From assembly GCA_022652545.1 (NCBI GenBank), contig JALCRM010000007.1, positions 1-64,000 of the forward strand: a stretch of 64,000 bases of DNA, written 5' to 3'. The notes under the pieces were generated by a model. That model was given only the letters and a program-made list of their open reading frames with translations, did no database searches and was not told where the DNA came from. The DNA comes from Lachnospiraceae bacterium (GTDB lineage Bacteria; Bacillota; Clostridia; Lachnospirales; Lachnospiraceae). Numbering within the stretch: position 1 is the stretch's first letter; the number at the start of each line of letters is the position of its first letter. Position numbers and translations under genes: made by a program. Shown in pieces: positions 1 through 8,240 of this stretch.

Positions 1-50
1 CTGAAGACTGCTGGGCTGCAGGACAATACAACACACAAGGAGCAAAACAA

Positions 51-815
51 ATGGCAGAACCACTGTTACAGGTACGCGATCTGTCCGCTTCCATCGAAGA
101 AGGGGAACTTCTGCACGATATCACGTTAAACGTGGGGGCAGGGGAAACACACGTGCTCATGGGACCGAACGGCGCCGGCAAATCTACGCTGGGCTTTACG
201 CTGATGGGAAATCCCGCCTACAGGGTGACCAAAGGCAGCATTCTTTTCGACGGTGAGGATATTACGGGGCTTCCGGCGGACAAGCGGGCACAGAAGGGAA
301 TGTTCATGTCCTTCCAGACGCCGCTCGAAGTGCCGGGCCTTACGCTCGAATCCTTCCTGCGCGCCGCGATCAGGCAGAAGACCGGCGCGCCGGTCAAACT
401 GTTTGCCTTTAAGAAAGAACTCGGGGAGACCATGGACCTGCTGCATATGGATGAGTCCTATGCGGAACGCGATCTCAACGTGGGCTTTTCCGGGGGTGAG
501 AAAAAGAAGGCGGAGATCCTGCAGCTGCTGATGCTGCGTCCGAAGTTCGCGATCCTGGATGAGACGGATTCGGGACTGGATGTGGACGCGGTGCGCACGG
601 TATCCCTGGGGATCGAAGAGTACAGGAAGAAGCGCGGCGGCGCCCTGCTGGTCATCACGCACAGCACGAAGATCCTGGAGGCCCTGGATGTCGACTATAC
701 GCACGTGCTCGTGAAAGGGCATATCGTCTTTACAGGCGGAGCTTCCCTGGTCGAAGAGATCAATGAGCAGGGATTTGAAAGATTCACGGGCCCGGAAACA
801 CAGCAGACGGTCTGA
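51..815 (+). CDS. sufC: SufC, Fe-S cluster assembly ATPase
   Basis: Cytosolic ABC-type ATPase of the SufBCD scaffold, which builds Fe-S clusters. The 254 residues show Walker A GPNGAGKST (about 38-46), the ABC signature FSGGEKKK (146-153) typical of SufC, and Walker B FAILDE (166-171). Length is normal for the family. AAGGAG lies just upstream of the ATG. It is the first suf gene visible; any promoter lies before the window. A 125-bp gap with three hairpins separates it from sufB, whereas the later suf genes are tightly packed, so sufC and sufB translation may be set separately. Confidence 0.97.
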   Translation: MAEPLLQVRDLSASIEEGELLHDITLNVGAGETHVLMGPNGAGKSTLGFTLMGNPAYRVTKGSILFDGEDITGLPADKRAQKGMFMSFQTPLEVPGLTLESFLRAAIRQKTGAPVKLFAFKKELGETMDLLHMDESYAERDLNVGFSGGEKKKAEILQLLMLRPKFAILDETDSGLDVDAVRTVSLGIEEYRKKRGGALLVITHSTKILEALDVDYTHVLVKGHIVFTGGASLVEEINEQGFERFTGPETQQTV

Positions 816-836
816 AATTTTCCTGCAGAGGTATAA

Positions 837-870
837 GTTTGAAGGTGCCGCTGATGCAGCACTTTCAAAC
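837..870 (+). promoter_or_regulatory. Long hairpin in the sufC-sufB gap
   Basis: Arms 837-848 and 859-870 pair over 12 bp with one G-U, around a 10-nt loop. No T-run follows, so it is not an ordinary terminator. It could be a 3' stabiliser of sufC RNA or part of the structured sufB leader that follows directly. Confidence 0.6.
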
Positions 871-879
871 CGCAGCATA

Positions 880-935
880 GGTGCTGGCGCACCGGCTGCC
901 CATTTCGGAGGATCTGAGGATCCTCCTCATGGAGG
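880..935 (+). promoter_or_regulatory. Two-hairpin leader element, copy A (before sufB)
   Basis: Hairpin 1 is GGTGC-TGGC-GCACC (880-893). A 13-nt linker (894-906) ending TTC follows. Hairpin 2 has perfect 8-bp arms GGAGGATC (907-914) and GATCCTCC (919-926) around TGAG. Then come TCAT and the Shine-Dalgarno GGAGG (931-935), five bases before the ATG at 941. CCTCC can pair with GGAGG on either side. The same architecture recurs at 28048 and 28454. Function is not known to me; I infer control of translation. Confidence 0.75.
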
Positions 936-940
936 AAAAG

Positions 941-2341
941 ATGGCGAAAAAACCGAAGATCGCGGAAGTCGACCGCAGCCTGTATGATTTTAAGGATGAC
1001 GAGTCCGACTTTTACAGAATAAAGGCGGGCCTCACTGAGGAGATCGTGAACCAGATCTCCGACGAGAAGCACGATCCTGACTGGATGAGGGCCGAGCGCC
1101 TGGAATCCCTGAAAATATACAACAGCCTCAGAGTGCCGGACTGGGGGCCTTCCATAGAGGGGCTCGACATGGACAGCATCGCTACCTACGTGCGGCCCAA
1201 CACCGGCATGAAAGGCAGCTGGAACGAAGTGCCGGAGGAGATCAAGAGCACCTTTGAAAAGCTCGGTATCCCGCAGGCGGAACGCGAAAGCCTGGCGGGT
1301 GTCGGCGCGCAGTATGATTCGGAGCTGGTCTATCACAACGTGAAGGAAGAAGTGGCCGCACAGGGCGTGGTATATACCGACCTGGAGAGCGCGCTGACCG
1401 GAAAATACGAGGATATGGTGCGCACGCACTTTATGAAGCTCGTTCCGCCTACCGACCACAAGTTTGCGGCGCTGCACGGCGCGGTGTGGTCCGGCGGCTC
1501 GTTCGTTTATGTCCCGGCGGGCGTGCACGTGGAGATTCCGCTGCAGTCCTATTTCAGGCTGAACGCAAAGGGCGCGGGCCAGTTTGAGCACACGCTGATC
1601 ATCGTCGACGAGGGTGCAGACCTGCACTTTATCGAGGGCTGTTCGGCTCCTAAATACAACGTGGCCAACCTGCATGCCGGCTGTGTGGAACTGTATGTCG
1701 GCAGAGGCGCGCACCTGCGCTATTCGACGATCGAGAACTGGTCCAAGAACATGTACAACCTGAATACGAAGCGGGCCCTGGTGGAGGAAGGCGGCAAGAT
1801 GGAATGGGTCTCCGGCTCGTTCGGTTCCCACACGTCCTACCTGTATCCGACCACCATCCTCAAGGGTGACGATTCCCATTGTGAATTTACCGGCATCACC
1901 TTTGCCGGTGCTGGACAGAATCTGGATACGGGCGCCAAGATGATCCATATCGGGGAGCACACGTCCTCCTACATCAATACGAAGTCCATCTCCAAGAGCG
2001 GCGGGATCAGCACTTACCGCAGCGCCGTGCAGATCATGTCCGGTGCACACGGGGCAAAAGCTTCCGTATCCTGCGCTTCCCTGATGCTGGATGCCGAGTC
2101 GCGCTCCGATACGATCCCGGCTATCGAAGTGGACACGGACGACGCGGATGTCGGACACGAGGCCAAGATCGGCAGGATCAGCGACGAAGCGGTGTTTTAC
2201 CTGATGAGCCGCGGCATTGCCGAGGCAGAAGCGCGCGCCATGATCGTGAGCGGCTTTGCGGACACAGTCAGCAAAGAGCTGCCGCTGGAGTACGCCGCGG
2301 AAATGAACAATCTGATCAAGATCGAAATGGAGAACGGCTGA
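941..2341 (+). CDS. sufB: SufB, Fe-S cluster scaffold subunit
   Basis: Scaffold subunit of SufBC2D on which the nascent Fe-S cluster forms. The body is a right-handed beta-helix; family landmarks such as FVYVPAGVHVEIPLQSYFR and the C-terminal stretch GHEAKIGRISDEAVFYLMSRG are clear. I start it at ATG 941 (MAKKPKIAEVD, 466 aa) because GGAGG sits five bases upstream. An in-frame ATG at 929 and GTG at 881 lie inside the hairpin leader and are less likely. The stop overlaps the sufD start by one base (TGATG), so the two are probably translationally coupled. Confidence 0.96.
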   Translation: MAKKPKIAEVDRSLYDFKDDESDFYRIKAGLTEEIVNQISDEKHDPDWMRAERLESLKIYNSLRVPDWGPSIEGLDMDSIATYVRPNTGMKGSWNEVPEEIKSTFEKLGIPQAERESLAGVGAQYDSELVYHNVKEEVAAQGVVYTDLESALTGKYEDMVRTHFMKLVPPTDHKFAALHGAVWSGGSFVYVPAGVHVEIPLQSYFRLNAKGAGQFEHTLIIVDEGADLHFIEGCSAPKYNVANLHAGCVELYVGRGAHLRYSTIENWSKNMYNLNTKRALVEEGGKMEWVSGSFGSHTSYLYPTTILKGDDSHCEFTGITFAGAGQNLDTGAKMIHIGEHTSSYINTKSISKSGGISTYRSAVQIMSGAHGAKASVSCASLMLDAESRSDTIPAIEVDTDDADVGHEAKIGRISDEAVFYLMSRGIAEAEARAMIVSGFADTVSKELPLEYAAEMNNLIKIEMENG

Positions 2342-3495
2342 TGAGCGATCTCATTATGATAAACAATCTTCCATGTCTTACATGGAACCGCCTGGATCTC
2401 AACCGGGCGGCGGTCGACAGCAGGGATCTGGAGGTCAATACAGAGGTCCCGGTCGAGTTCCTGACACTTCCGGACGGCGTCAGCTGCCGGCCCGTTACCG
2501 GTGCAGCGGCGGCAAAACTGCTCGCACGCACGCCCGTACAGGTACCCGAGCGCGTACAGGCCGGCAAAGTCCCGATCTATCACCCGCAGCGGTTTGCGAC
2601 GGGGCTCGGCGGGGACTTTGACAGACTGGCATCCGCGGCGGCAGATGCCGCGGGGAAAAAAGTACAGCTGCTGGAAGTCAGACCCGGGGCGGCACCTGCG
2701 CGGCCTATCCTCTGGCACACCGAATACCACGACGGCAACCGGGCGTTGTCCCGGCAGATCATCCACGTCGGGGAAGGCGCTTCGCTGACGCTTGTGATGG
2801 ATTTTGTCTCCGGGGCGGAGGACGGCGGGATGGCCGGTGTTTCGACCGGCGTGATCCTCGACAGGGGGGCCAGGCTGGATCTTTGCCGCGTGCAGATGCT
2901 GGGAAGCTCGTATGTGCATTTTGACGACATGGGCGCGTCCCTCGGCGAAGAAGCCGCAATGACGTACCGCCAGCTGGAACTGGGCGGGAGCAGGACTTAT
3001 GCGGGAGCGCAGGCGGAACTGATCGGCAGGCGCAGCTCCTTTACGGCCAGGATGGGCTACTTTGCAACGGAAACGGCGAAGATGGACATCGGCTATAACG
3101 TGGTACAGCGCGGCCGCCGCACAAAGAGCGACATGACCTTTGACGGCGCGCTGGCGGGGCACGCGGCCAAAACATTCCGCGGCACGATCGATTTTAGAAA
3201 CGGTTCCGCGGGTTCCACCGGCGACGAGCAGGAAAATGTCCTGCTGCTTTCCCCTGCGATCGTCAACAAAACGATCCCTGTCATCCTCTGCGAAGAGGAA
3301 GATGTACAGGGCCGGCACGGAGCGACCGTCGGCAGGCTGGCCGATGATATCCTGTTCTACTTCGGAACGAGAGGCGTCGGCATGCGGGAAGCGCAGGAAA
3401 TGATGGTCACGGCGCGCCTCGGCGCCGTTGCGAGGGAGATCCCGGACGAGGATCTGCGCAGCCGTATCGATGCATTTATCAGCGGAAAAATCTGA
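2341..3495 (+). CDS. sufD: SufD, Fe-S cluster assembly subunit
   Basis: SufB paralogue that completes the SufBC2D complex. The 384-residue protein has a variable N-terminus and a conserved C-terminal half, including RTKSDMTFDGAL and GRHGATVGRLADDILFYFGTRG, the SufD counterpart of the SufB C-terminus. It starts one base inside the sufB stop. A 47-bp gap leads to sufS. The gene order C-B-D-S-U differs from the sufCDSUB order of Bacillus. Confidence 0.94.
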   Translation: MSDLIMINNLPCLTWNRLDLNRAAVDSRDLEVNTEVPVEFLTLPDGVSCRPVTGAAAAKLLARTPVQVPERVQAGKVPIYHPQRFATGLGGDFDRLASAAADAAGKKVQLLEVRPGAAPARPILWHTEYHDGNRALSRQIIHVGEGASLTLVMDFVSGAEDGGMAGVSTGVILDRGARLDLCRVQMLGSSYVHFDDMGASLGEEAAMTYRQLELGGSRTYAGAQAELIGRRSSFTARMGYFATETAKMDIGYNVVQRGRRTKSDMTFDGALAGHAAKTFRGTIDFRNGSAGSTGDEQENVLLLSPAIVNKTIPVILCEEEDVQGRHGATVGRLADDILFYFGTRGVGMREAQEMMVTARLGAVAREIPDEDLRSRIDAFISGKI

Positions 3496-3542
3496 CCGCT
3501 CCGGGAAGCCCGCTGCGGGCTGCCCGGGAGAAAGGTGTTACC

Positions 3543-4754
3543 ATGTCATCTTACCGTGAGGACTTCCCGATTTTCAAGGGAAGCGATGTGATCTATTTTG
3601 ACAATGCAGCCACTTCCCAGAGGCCGCGCCAGGTCATCGAGGCGATGCGCTCCTTCAATGACAGCTGCAACGCCAATCCGCTGCGCGGCCTGTACGACTG
3701 GAGCGTCCGGACGACCGACGCCTACGAGGCGGCCCGGCACGCGGTGGCGCACTTTATCGGAGCGGAGCGCGACTGCGAGATCGTATTTACGAGGAATACG
3801 ACCGAATCGATCAACCTCGTCGCCTACAGCTGGGGCCTTGCGAATCTCCACGCCGGGGACGAGATCGTGCTCACCGTTTCGGAGCACCACTCCAACATTC
3901 TGCCGTGGCAGATGTGTGCGCGGCGCACCGGCGCCAGGCTGGTCTACATGGAGTGTGAGAAGGACGGCACCCTGCCGGCTTCGGAATATGAAAGCAAGAT
4001 CACGGACCGGACAAAACTGGTGGCAGTCGCCGAAGTTTCCAATGTGCTGGGTGCCGTGAACCCGATCCGGGAGATCGCGGATGTCGCGCATAGGAAGGGC
4101 GCGGTCGTACTGGTGGACGGCGCGCAGAGCACGCCGCACATGCCGGTCGACGTGAAAGCGCTCGGGGCGGATTTTTATGCGCTGTCCGGGCACAAGATGC
4201 TCGGTCCTATGGGGATCGGGGCTCTTTACGGCAGGATCGCCCTGCTCGAGGAGATGCAGCCGTTCCTGACCGGCGGGGAGATGATCGAAACGGTGACCAG
4301 GGAGAGCGCCACTTTTGCGCCGGTGCCGGAGAAATTCGAAGCCGGTACGGTGAATGCGATGGGCGCCGTGGGGCTGTCCGCAGCGATCGATTACCTGAAC
4401 GGCGTCGGCTTCGATACGATCATGCGGAAGGAACGGGACCTGACAGGCCTGCTGCTCGATCGCATGCGGAAAATGCCGGAAGTGACGGTCTACGGCTCAG
4501 AGGATCCCGCAAAACACTGCGGCATCGTGACATTCAACATCGAGGGGTGCCATCCGCACGACGTGGCTTCGGTGCTCGACTCCGAACACATCTGTATCCG
4601 AGCGGGACACCACTGCGCACAGCCCCTCATGAAATATCTGGGCGTATCGTCCACGGCGCGCGCAAGCCTTTATTTTTACAACACGGAAGAAGAAGTGGAA
4701 CGTTTTGCGGATGCACTGACCAAAGTAAGGGGGTGGCTCGGCTATGGAGCTTAA
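3543..4754 (+). CDS. sufS: SufS-type cysteine desulfurase
   Basis: PLP enzyme that takes sulfur from cysteine as a persulfide and passes it to SufU. The 403 residues are normal for group II NifS/SufS proteins. The PLP lysine is in SGHKMLGPMG (Lys218) and the catalytic cysteine in RAGHHCAQPLM (Cys358). The N-terminal YFDNAATSQRP motif fits. It overlaps sufU by 11 bp, which suits a desulfurase-acceptor pair. Confidence 0.96.
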   Translation: MSSYREDFPIFKGSDVIYFDNAATSQRPRQVIEAMRSFNDSCNANPLRGLYDWSVRTTDAYEAARHAVAHFIGAERDCEIVFTRNTTESINLVAYSWGLANLHAGDEIVLTVSEHHSNILPWQMCARRTGARLVYMECEKDGTLPASEYESKITDRTKLVAVAEVSNVLGAVNPIREIADVAHRKGAVVLVDGAQSTPHMPVDVKALGADFYALSGHKMLGPMGIGALYGRIALLEEMQPFLTGGEMIETVTRESATFAPVPEKFEAGTVNAMGAVGLSAAIDYLNGVGFDTIMRKERDLTGLLLDRMRKMPEVTVYGSEDPAKHCGIVTFNIEGCHPHDVASVLDSEHICIRAGHHCAQPLMKYLGVSSTARASLYFYNTEEEVERFADALTKVRGWLGYGA

Positions 4755-5280
4755 GCAGCTGTACAGAGAGATCGTGAACGAACACAACCTGCATCCTTCG
4801 CACAAAAAGGATATCGCCGATCCGACGATGGTCCTGAACGGCGTGAACCCGAGCTGCGGCGACGACATAACCCTGCAGCTTTCCGTAAAGGACGGCAGGA
4901 TCGCCGACGCTTCCTTTAACGGCAGCGGCTGTGCGATCTCGCAGGCCTCGGCAGACATGATGTGCGACCTGATCATCGGGAAACCCCTGGAGGAGGCAAA
5001 ACAGCTTTCAGCCGATTTCATGGGCATGATCCGGGGCACGGCAACGCAGGAACAGATCGAAAAGCTGGATGAGGCGGCGGCGCTGTCTGATATCGCGCAC
5101 ATGCCCGCACGCGTGAAATGCGCGGTCCTCGGATGGCGCACGATGTCGGAAATGGTGGACAAGCTGAACGCGGAGGGTCCGCAGGAGGCCACGGCTGCCG
5201 GGAGCAGCGAGTGCGGCGCCTGCGCGGACAACAGTGCCGCGGTATGCAAGAAAAACTGCACCAGCAGACGCTGCGGCTGA
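4744..5280 (+). CDS. sufU: SufU sulfur acceptor with extra Cys-rich tail
   Basis: Zinc-dependent sulfurtransferase that accepts persulfide sulfur from SufS. The zinc and acceptor residues are in place: NPSCGDD (Cys38, Asp40), GSGCAIS (Cys63) and VKCAVLGW (Cys126). From memory SufU is about 145-150 residues; this one has 178. The extra C-terminus follows an Ala/Gly-rich linker and has five cysteines (157, 160, 168, 172, 177) in the last 22 residues. I do not know a role for that tail; it could bind metal or carry sulfur. Last gene of the suf run. Confidence 0.92.
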   Translation: MELKQLYREIVNEHNLHPSHKKDIADPTMVLNGVNPSCGDDITLQLSVKDGRIADASFNGSGCAISQASADMMCDLIIGKPLEEAKQLSADFMGMIRGTATQEQIEKLDEAAALSDIAHMPARVKCAVLGWRTMSEMVDKLNAEGPQEATAAGSSECGACADNSAAVCKKNCTSRRCG

Positions 5281-5304
5281 GATGTCCTGCTGTGCGTGAT
5301 GTAG

Positions 5305-5393
5305 TATAATGACACTGTCAGCAAAGGCAGCGGCGAACAGCCGGAAAATGTCAGACGACCATCGGGAGTGGGATGTCAGATTCAAATGTGACA
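5305..5393 (+). promoter_or_regulatory. TATAAT -10 and clustered TGTCA/TGACA half-sites
   Basis: A TATAAT (5305-5310) lies in the gap before the regulator gene. Its last base begins the perfect palindrome TGACA-C-TGTCA (5310-5320). More half-sites follow: TGTCA at 5349, TGTCA at 5374 and TGACA at 5389, the last two an inverted pair spanning the start codon. No good -35 is visible. The layout fits autorepression by the TetR-type protein downstream. Confidence 0.5.
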
Positions 5394-5915
5394 AAAAATG
5401 CGCTGGCCGCATCCATGAAGAAACTGATGAAGGAGGAGCCGTTCGAAAAGATCAGCGTCTCCGACATCTGCAGCGACTGCGGGATCAACCGCAAGAGTTT
5501 CTACTACCATTTCAGGGACAAGTATGACCTGGTGAACTGGATCTTTTATGTGGGCTTTGTGGGAGAGATGGACCTGAACAGCTATCGCACGGGCTGGGAC
5601 TGGATCGCCGACATCTGCATCTTCTTTTACAGGGAACGCGATTTTTACCGCTGTGCCCTGGAAATAGAAGGCCAGAACTCCTTCCGCGACTACCTGATCG
5701 ATACCGTCCGCCCGGTGGCGGAGTTTTTCCTGCGGGACAGCTTCCCGGAGGAAGGGAGCCGCGAATTTCAGCTCACGTTCGTGATCGATGCCCTGCTGAC
5801 CTCCATTGTCCGCTGGCTGTCCGGAGGATACGATACAAAAACGCACAAATACAACGCCGAGGAGTTTGTTTCGGAAATCCATGAGATCGTCCGCCGCATA
5901 GGAGAAAAGAAATGA
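5373..5915 (+). CDS. TetR-family transcriptional regulator
   Basis: The 180 residues begin with a TetR-type helix-turn-helix domain: EEPFEKISVSDICSDCGI, then NRKSFYYHFRDKYDLVNW, where the recognition helix and the following YYHF are typical. The C-terminal half is helical and would bind a ligand I cannot name; it resembles the DhaS-like subgroup. The start ATG follows GGGAGTGGG. It has its own -10 and a palindrome overlapping it, so I infer autoregulation. Next to suf, it could sense redox or metal state, but nothing in the sequence proves this. It is convergent with the next gene, 18 bp apart. Confidence 0.88.
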   Translation: MSDSNVTKNALAASMKKLMKEEPFEKISVSDICSDCGINRKSFYYHFRDKYDLVNWIFYVGFVGEMDLNSYRTGWDWIADICIFFYRERDFYRCALEIEGQNSFRDYLIDTVRPVAEFFLRDSFPEEGSREFQLTFVIDALLTSIVRWLSGGYDTKTHKYNAEEFVSEIHEIVRRIGEKK

Positions 5916-5933
5916 TACGGACGGCGGGCGGTT

Positions 5934-7013
5934 CTATTCGTTGTTGACCGTCGACACGTCGATCGCGGGCATGACTTCACAGAGAGCATCCATCAGGGGC
6001 AGGCTGAAGGGAAAAACTTCGCCCGCCTTTTCCTTGGGGTGAATGATCCTGCCGTCAGCACCGATCTCGAGAAGCGTACGGTGGTTGGCCATTTTGTTGA
6101 ACAGTGCGGCAACATCGCCGTAATAGTCGATGATGAACGTGGGGCTTTCCTGCTTGAAACGCGATTCGTAGCAGAGCCTGGTCACCCGCCGGATACCTTC
6201 CTCGGAGACCTGGTCGCTGGCGACCGTCAGGAAAAAGGCCGCTTCCGTGGAGATGACGTTCTTCATGGCGCTGCTGAGCGCTTCCGACTGGTCTTCATCC
6301 GTTGAATAGGTCATATAGAGCCCGAAGAGGATCTTCTGGTCGCGCAGGAGAGGCGCAGTGAGTGCCGTTTCCGGGTCTTCCGCAGGCAGCATCGTCATGG
6401 TGTTGCGGCACAGCTTGAGGAGCTGGATCTGCGCGGCGGTCAGCCGGCCGGTGGGGCGGCAGATCACAAAGGCACAGTCAGGATTCTGCTGGCACAGCTC
6501 GAGCAGCTCGTAGGAGTCGGAAGGAGTACCGACCTCACGGATATAGTAGGAAAAAATGCCGAGCTTCTGTCCGGCTTTCACCAGGGAACGGATACGGTCG
6601 ATCGTCAGCGAGGAAGGATCCTCCTGCGCGGTGCTGTCGCGGTGGTAGCGCAGCATCAGTGTGGGAGGCAGCATGTGCCCCGTCTGCTTTTCTTCTTCCC
6701 GTATTCTCCGCGCGCCGTAGGTCCAGGAATCGTAGCCCATGTTGACGCCGAATTCCTTGATCGAGGCGTGGTCCGTGTTTTTGAGCAGATTGGCCATCAT
6801 ATCATAGTAGCTGCTGTTTTCATTTTCCAGCAGTTCCTGCATGATGCCGAAGACTTCTTCCTGAAAACGGCTCTTGGAAAACTGTTTTCCGAGATCAGCC
6901 AGCCTTCGCACACTGCGCTTGGGATCTTCCTCCATGCTGCGTATGCCGTGTGCCACGGTGGATTCGATCATTGCCCGTGTAATGGTGTAAGTATCCACTT
7001 TTGATCTCTCCAT
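5934..7013 (-). CDS. Radical-SAM-like protein lacking cluster cysteines
   Basis: I start it at MERSKVDTY (359 aa); an upstream frame to 7346 runs through promoter-like DNA. The order of segments follows, from memory, a clostridial radical SAM/SPASM family: a helical N-terminus, then PPTLMLRYHRDST where the family has PW-ILxDPTxxCNLxCxGC, then LVKAGQKLGIFSYYIREVG (family: GKELGVY-YxYTGGEP), then the CAFVICRPTGRLT strand. Near the end IIDYYGDVAALFN and LLEIGADGRIIHP replace the stretch with GCxAGGR and GDVEPC. All cluster-binding cysteines are therefore absent. It is probably not a radical SAM enzyme today; a regulatory or structural role is a guess. Confidence 0.6.
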   Translation of the reverse strand: MERSKVDTYTITRAMIESTVAHGIRSMEEDPKRSVRRLADLGKQFSKSRFQEEVFGIMQELLENENSSYYDMMANLLKNTDHASIKEFGVNMGYDSWTYGARRIREEEKQTGHMLPPTLMLRYHRDSTAQEDPSSLTIDRIRSLVKAGQKLGIFSYYIREVGTPSDSYELLELCQQNPDCAFVICRPTGRLTAAQIQLLKLCRNTMTMLPAEDPETALTAPLLRDQKILFGLYMTYSTDEDQSEALSSAMKNVISTEAAFFLTVASDQVSEEGIRRVTRLCYESRFKQESPTFIIDYYGDVAALFNKMANHRTLLEIGADGRIIHPKEKAGEVFPFSLPLMDALCEVMPAIDVSTVNNE

Positions 7014-7052
7014 TCCTGTTTTCCGGTAAAATTCCATCTTGTTTTGGGAGTT

Positions 7053-7081
7053 ATTATAGAACAATCCGCGCGGTGCAGAAA
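7053..7081 (-). promoter_or_regulatory. Promoter of the radical-SAM-like gene
   Basis: Read leftward: a poor -35 TTTCTG (7081-7076), 17 bp, then a perfect TATAAT (7058-7053), about 40 bp before the chosen start at 7013. This supports that start over the longer reading frame. Confidence 0.5.
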
Positions 7082-7257
7082 GCAACAAAAATGCCAAACT
7101 GTCCGCAGAGCGCGGGGTCGTTTGCGCCCTCACTGCCGCTGCAGCGGGACATTCGGCGCTTCCGCTGCGGATACAGGCGAAAAAACGTTCCGGAAATGAT
7201 ATAATTCTGCTGTACATCTGCAGGCTGCAGGGCAGCCGTGCGGAAGGGGGCCACAGA

Positions 7258-8037
7258 ATGGAAGATGAAGAAAAGATCAGTAAACTCGGAGAGATCATCG
7301 CCGGCAGCAGTAATATCGTGTTCTTCGGCGGGGCAGGAGTGTCCACGGAGAGCGGGATCCCGGATTTCCGGTCGGTGGACGGCCTTTACAACCAGAAGTA
7401 TGATTACCCTCCGGAAACGATCCTCAGCCACACGTTCTATGAGAGAAAACCGGAAGAGTTTTTCCGTTTTTACCGCGATAAACTGCTGGGCCCTCTGATG
7501 GACCCGAAGACAAAACCCAACAAGGCGCACATGACTCTGGCCAAATGGGAGAAGGAGGGCAGGCTGAAGGCAGTCGTGACGCAGAATATCGACGGCCTGC
7601 ACCAGGCGGCCGGCTCCCGGAATGTCATGGAACTGCACGGCAGCGTCATGCGCAATACCTGCGAGCGCTGCGGGAAGCACTACAACGGCATGGAAGCCGT
7701 CAGAATGATCGCACAGAGCCGGGAGGTCCCGGTATGCGGAGAATGCGGCGGCAGGATCAAACCCGATGTCGTGCTTTACGAAGAAAGTCTGGATATGGAT
7801 ACGATGGAGAGCGCGGTCTCCTTCATACGGAACGCGGATGTGCTCATCATAGGCGGCACCTCGCTGGCCGTTTATCCGGCGGCGGGGCTCATCGACTATT
7901 ACCGGGGCAATAAACTGATCCTCATCAACAAGAGCACCACCCCGAGGGACGGGCAGGCAGATCTTGTGATCGCCATGCCCATCGGCGAGGTACTCAGCGC
8001 CGCGGATGCGGCGGCGGGCCTGAAAGGCCGGGCATAG
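7258..8037 (+). CDS. cobB: SIR2-family NAD-dependent protein deacylase
   Basis: Cytosolic sirtuin that removes acyl groups from lysines using NAD+. All landmarks are present: GAGVSTESGIPDFRS (NAD site), TQNIDGLHQAAG, catalytic His in ELHGS, four zinc cysteines in two pairs (CERC and CGEC), and the GGTSLAVYPAAGL loop. The 259 residues are normal for bacterial class U/III sirtuins. GGGGG precedes the ATG. A TATAAT at 7200-7205 may be its -10. The stop directly abuts the next ATG, so it is co-transcribed with the DUF951 gene. Confidence 0.94.
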   Translation: MEDEEKISKLGEIIAGSSNIVFFGGAGVSTESGIPDFRSVDGLYNQKYDYPPETILSHTFYERKPEEFFRFYRDKLLGPLMDPKTKPNKAHMTLAKWEKEGRLKAVVTQNIDGLHQAAGSRNVMELHGSVMRNTCERCGKHYNGMEAVRMIAQSREVPVCGECGGRIKPDVVLYEESLDMDTMESAVSFIRNADVLIIGGTSLAVYPAAGLIDYYRGNKLILINKSTTPRDGQADLVIAMPIGEVLSAADAAAGLKGRA

Positions 8038-8226
8038 ATGGATATAGCGGCAGGAGACATCGTGAGGATGCGCAAGAAACATCCCTGCGGAAGCGAAGAA
8101 TGGAAGGTACTGCGCGCCGGTGCGGATTTCCGCCTGGAGTGCATGGGCTGCGGACATCAGGTCATGCTGCAAAGGCGCACACTGGAGAAAAGCCTGCGCG
8201 GGATCGTGAAGGCACAGGACAGGTAG
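8038..8226 (+). CDS. DUF951 family small protein
   Basis: 62 residues matching the DUF951 pattern as I remember it: DIVRMRKKHPCGSEEWKVLRAGADFRLECMGCGHQVMLQRR. The conserved HPCGS and CMGCGH cysteines suggest a small zinc site. Such genes often stand just before rpsF in Firmicutes, as here. The function is unknown. It begins on the base after the sirtuin stop. Confidence 0.85.
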   Translation: MDIAAGDIVRMRKKHPCGSEEWKVLRAGADFRLECMGCGHQVMLQRRTLEKSLRGIVKAQDR

Positions 8227-8240
8227 TATAAGCTTCGCAG

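Noticed and set aside
880-935. Assignment of the leader element to guanidine-II (mini-ykkC) or to the Na+ (DUF1646) riboswitch
   Set aside because: Guanidine-II needs ACGR loops, which are absent. A Na+ sensor would suit the V-ATPase but not sufB, and I cannot confirm the consensus from memory.
881-940. GTG 881 or ATG 929 as the sufB start
   Set aside because: Both lie inside the hairpin leader, and ATG 941 has the well-spaced GGAGG and begins where SufB proteins begin.
6605-6630. A GGATCCTCC sequence like the second hairpin arm of the leader element
   Set aside because: It is inside a coding region, has no GGAGGATC partner at the right distance and no start codon after it.
7014-7346. N-terminal extension of the radical-SAM-like protein
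   Set aside because: The extra residues are not protein-like for the family and cover a TATAAT promoter reading the same way.
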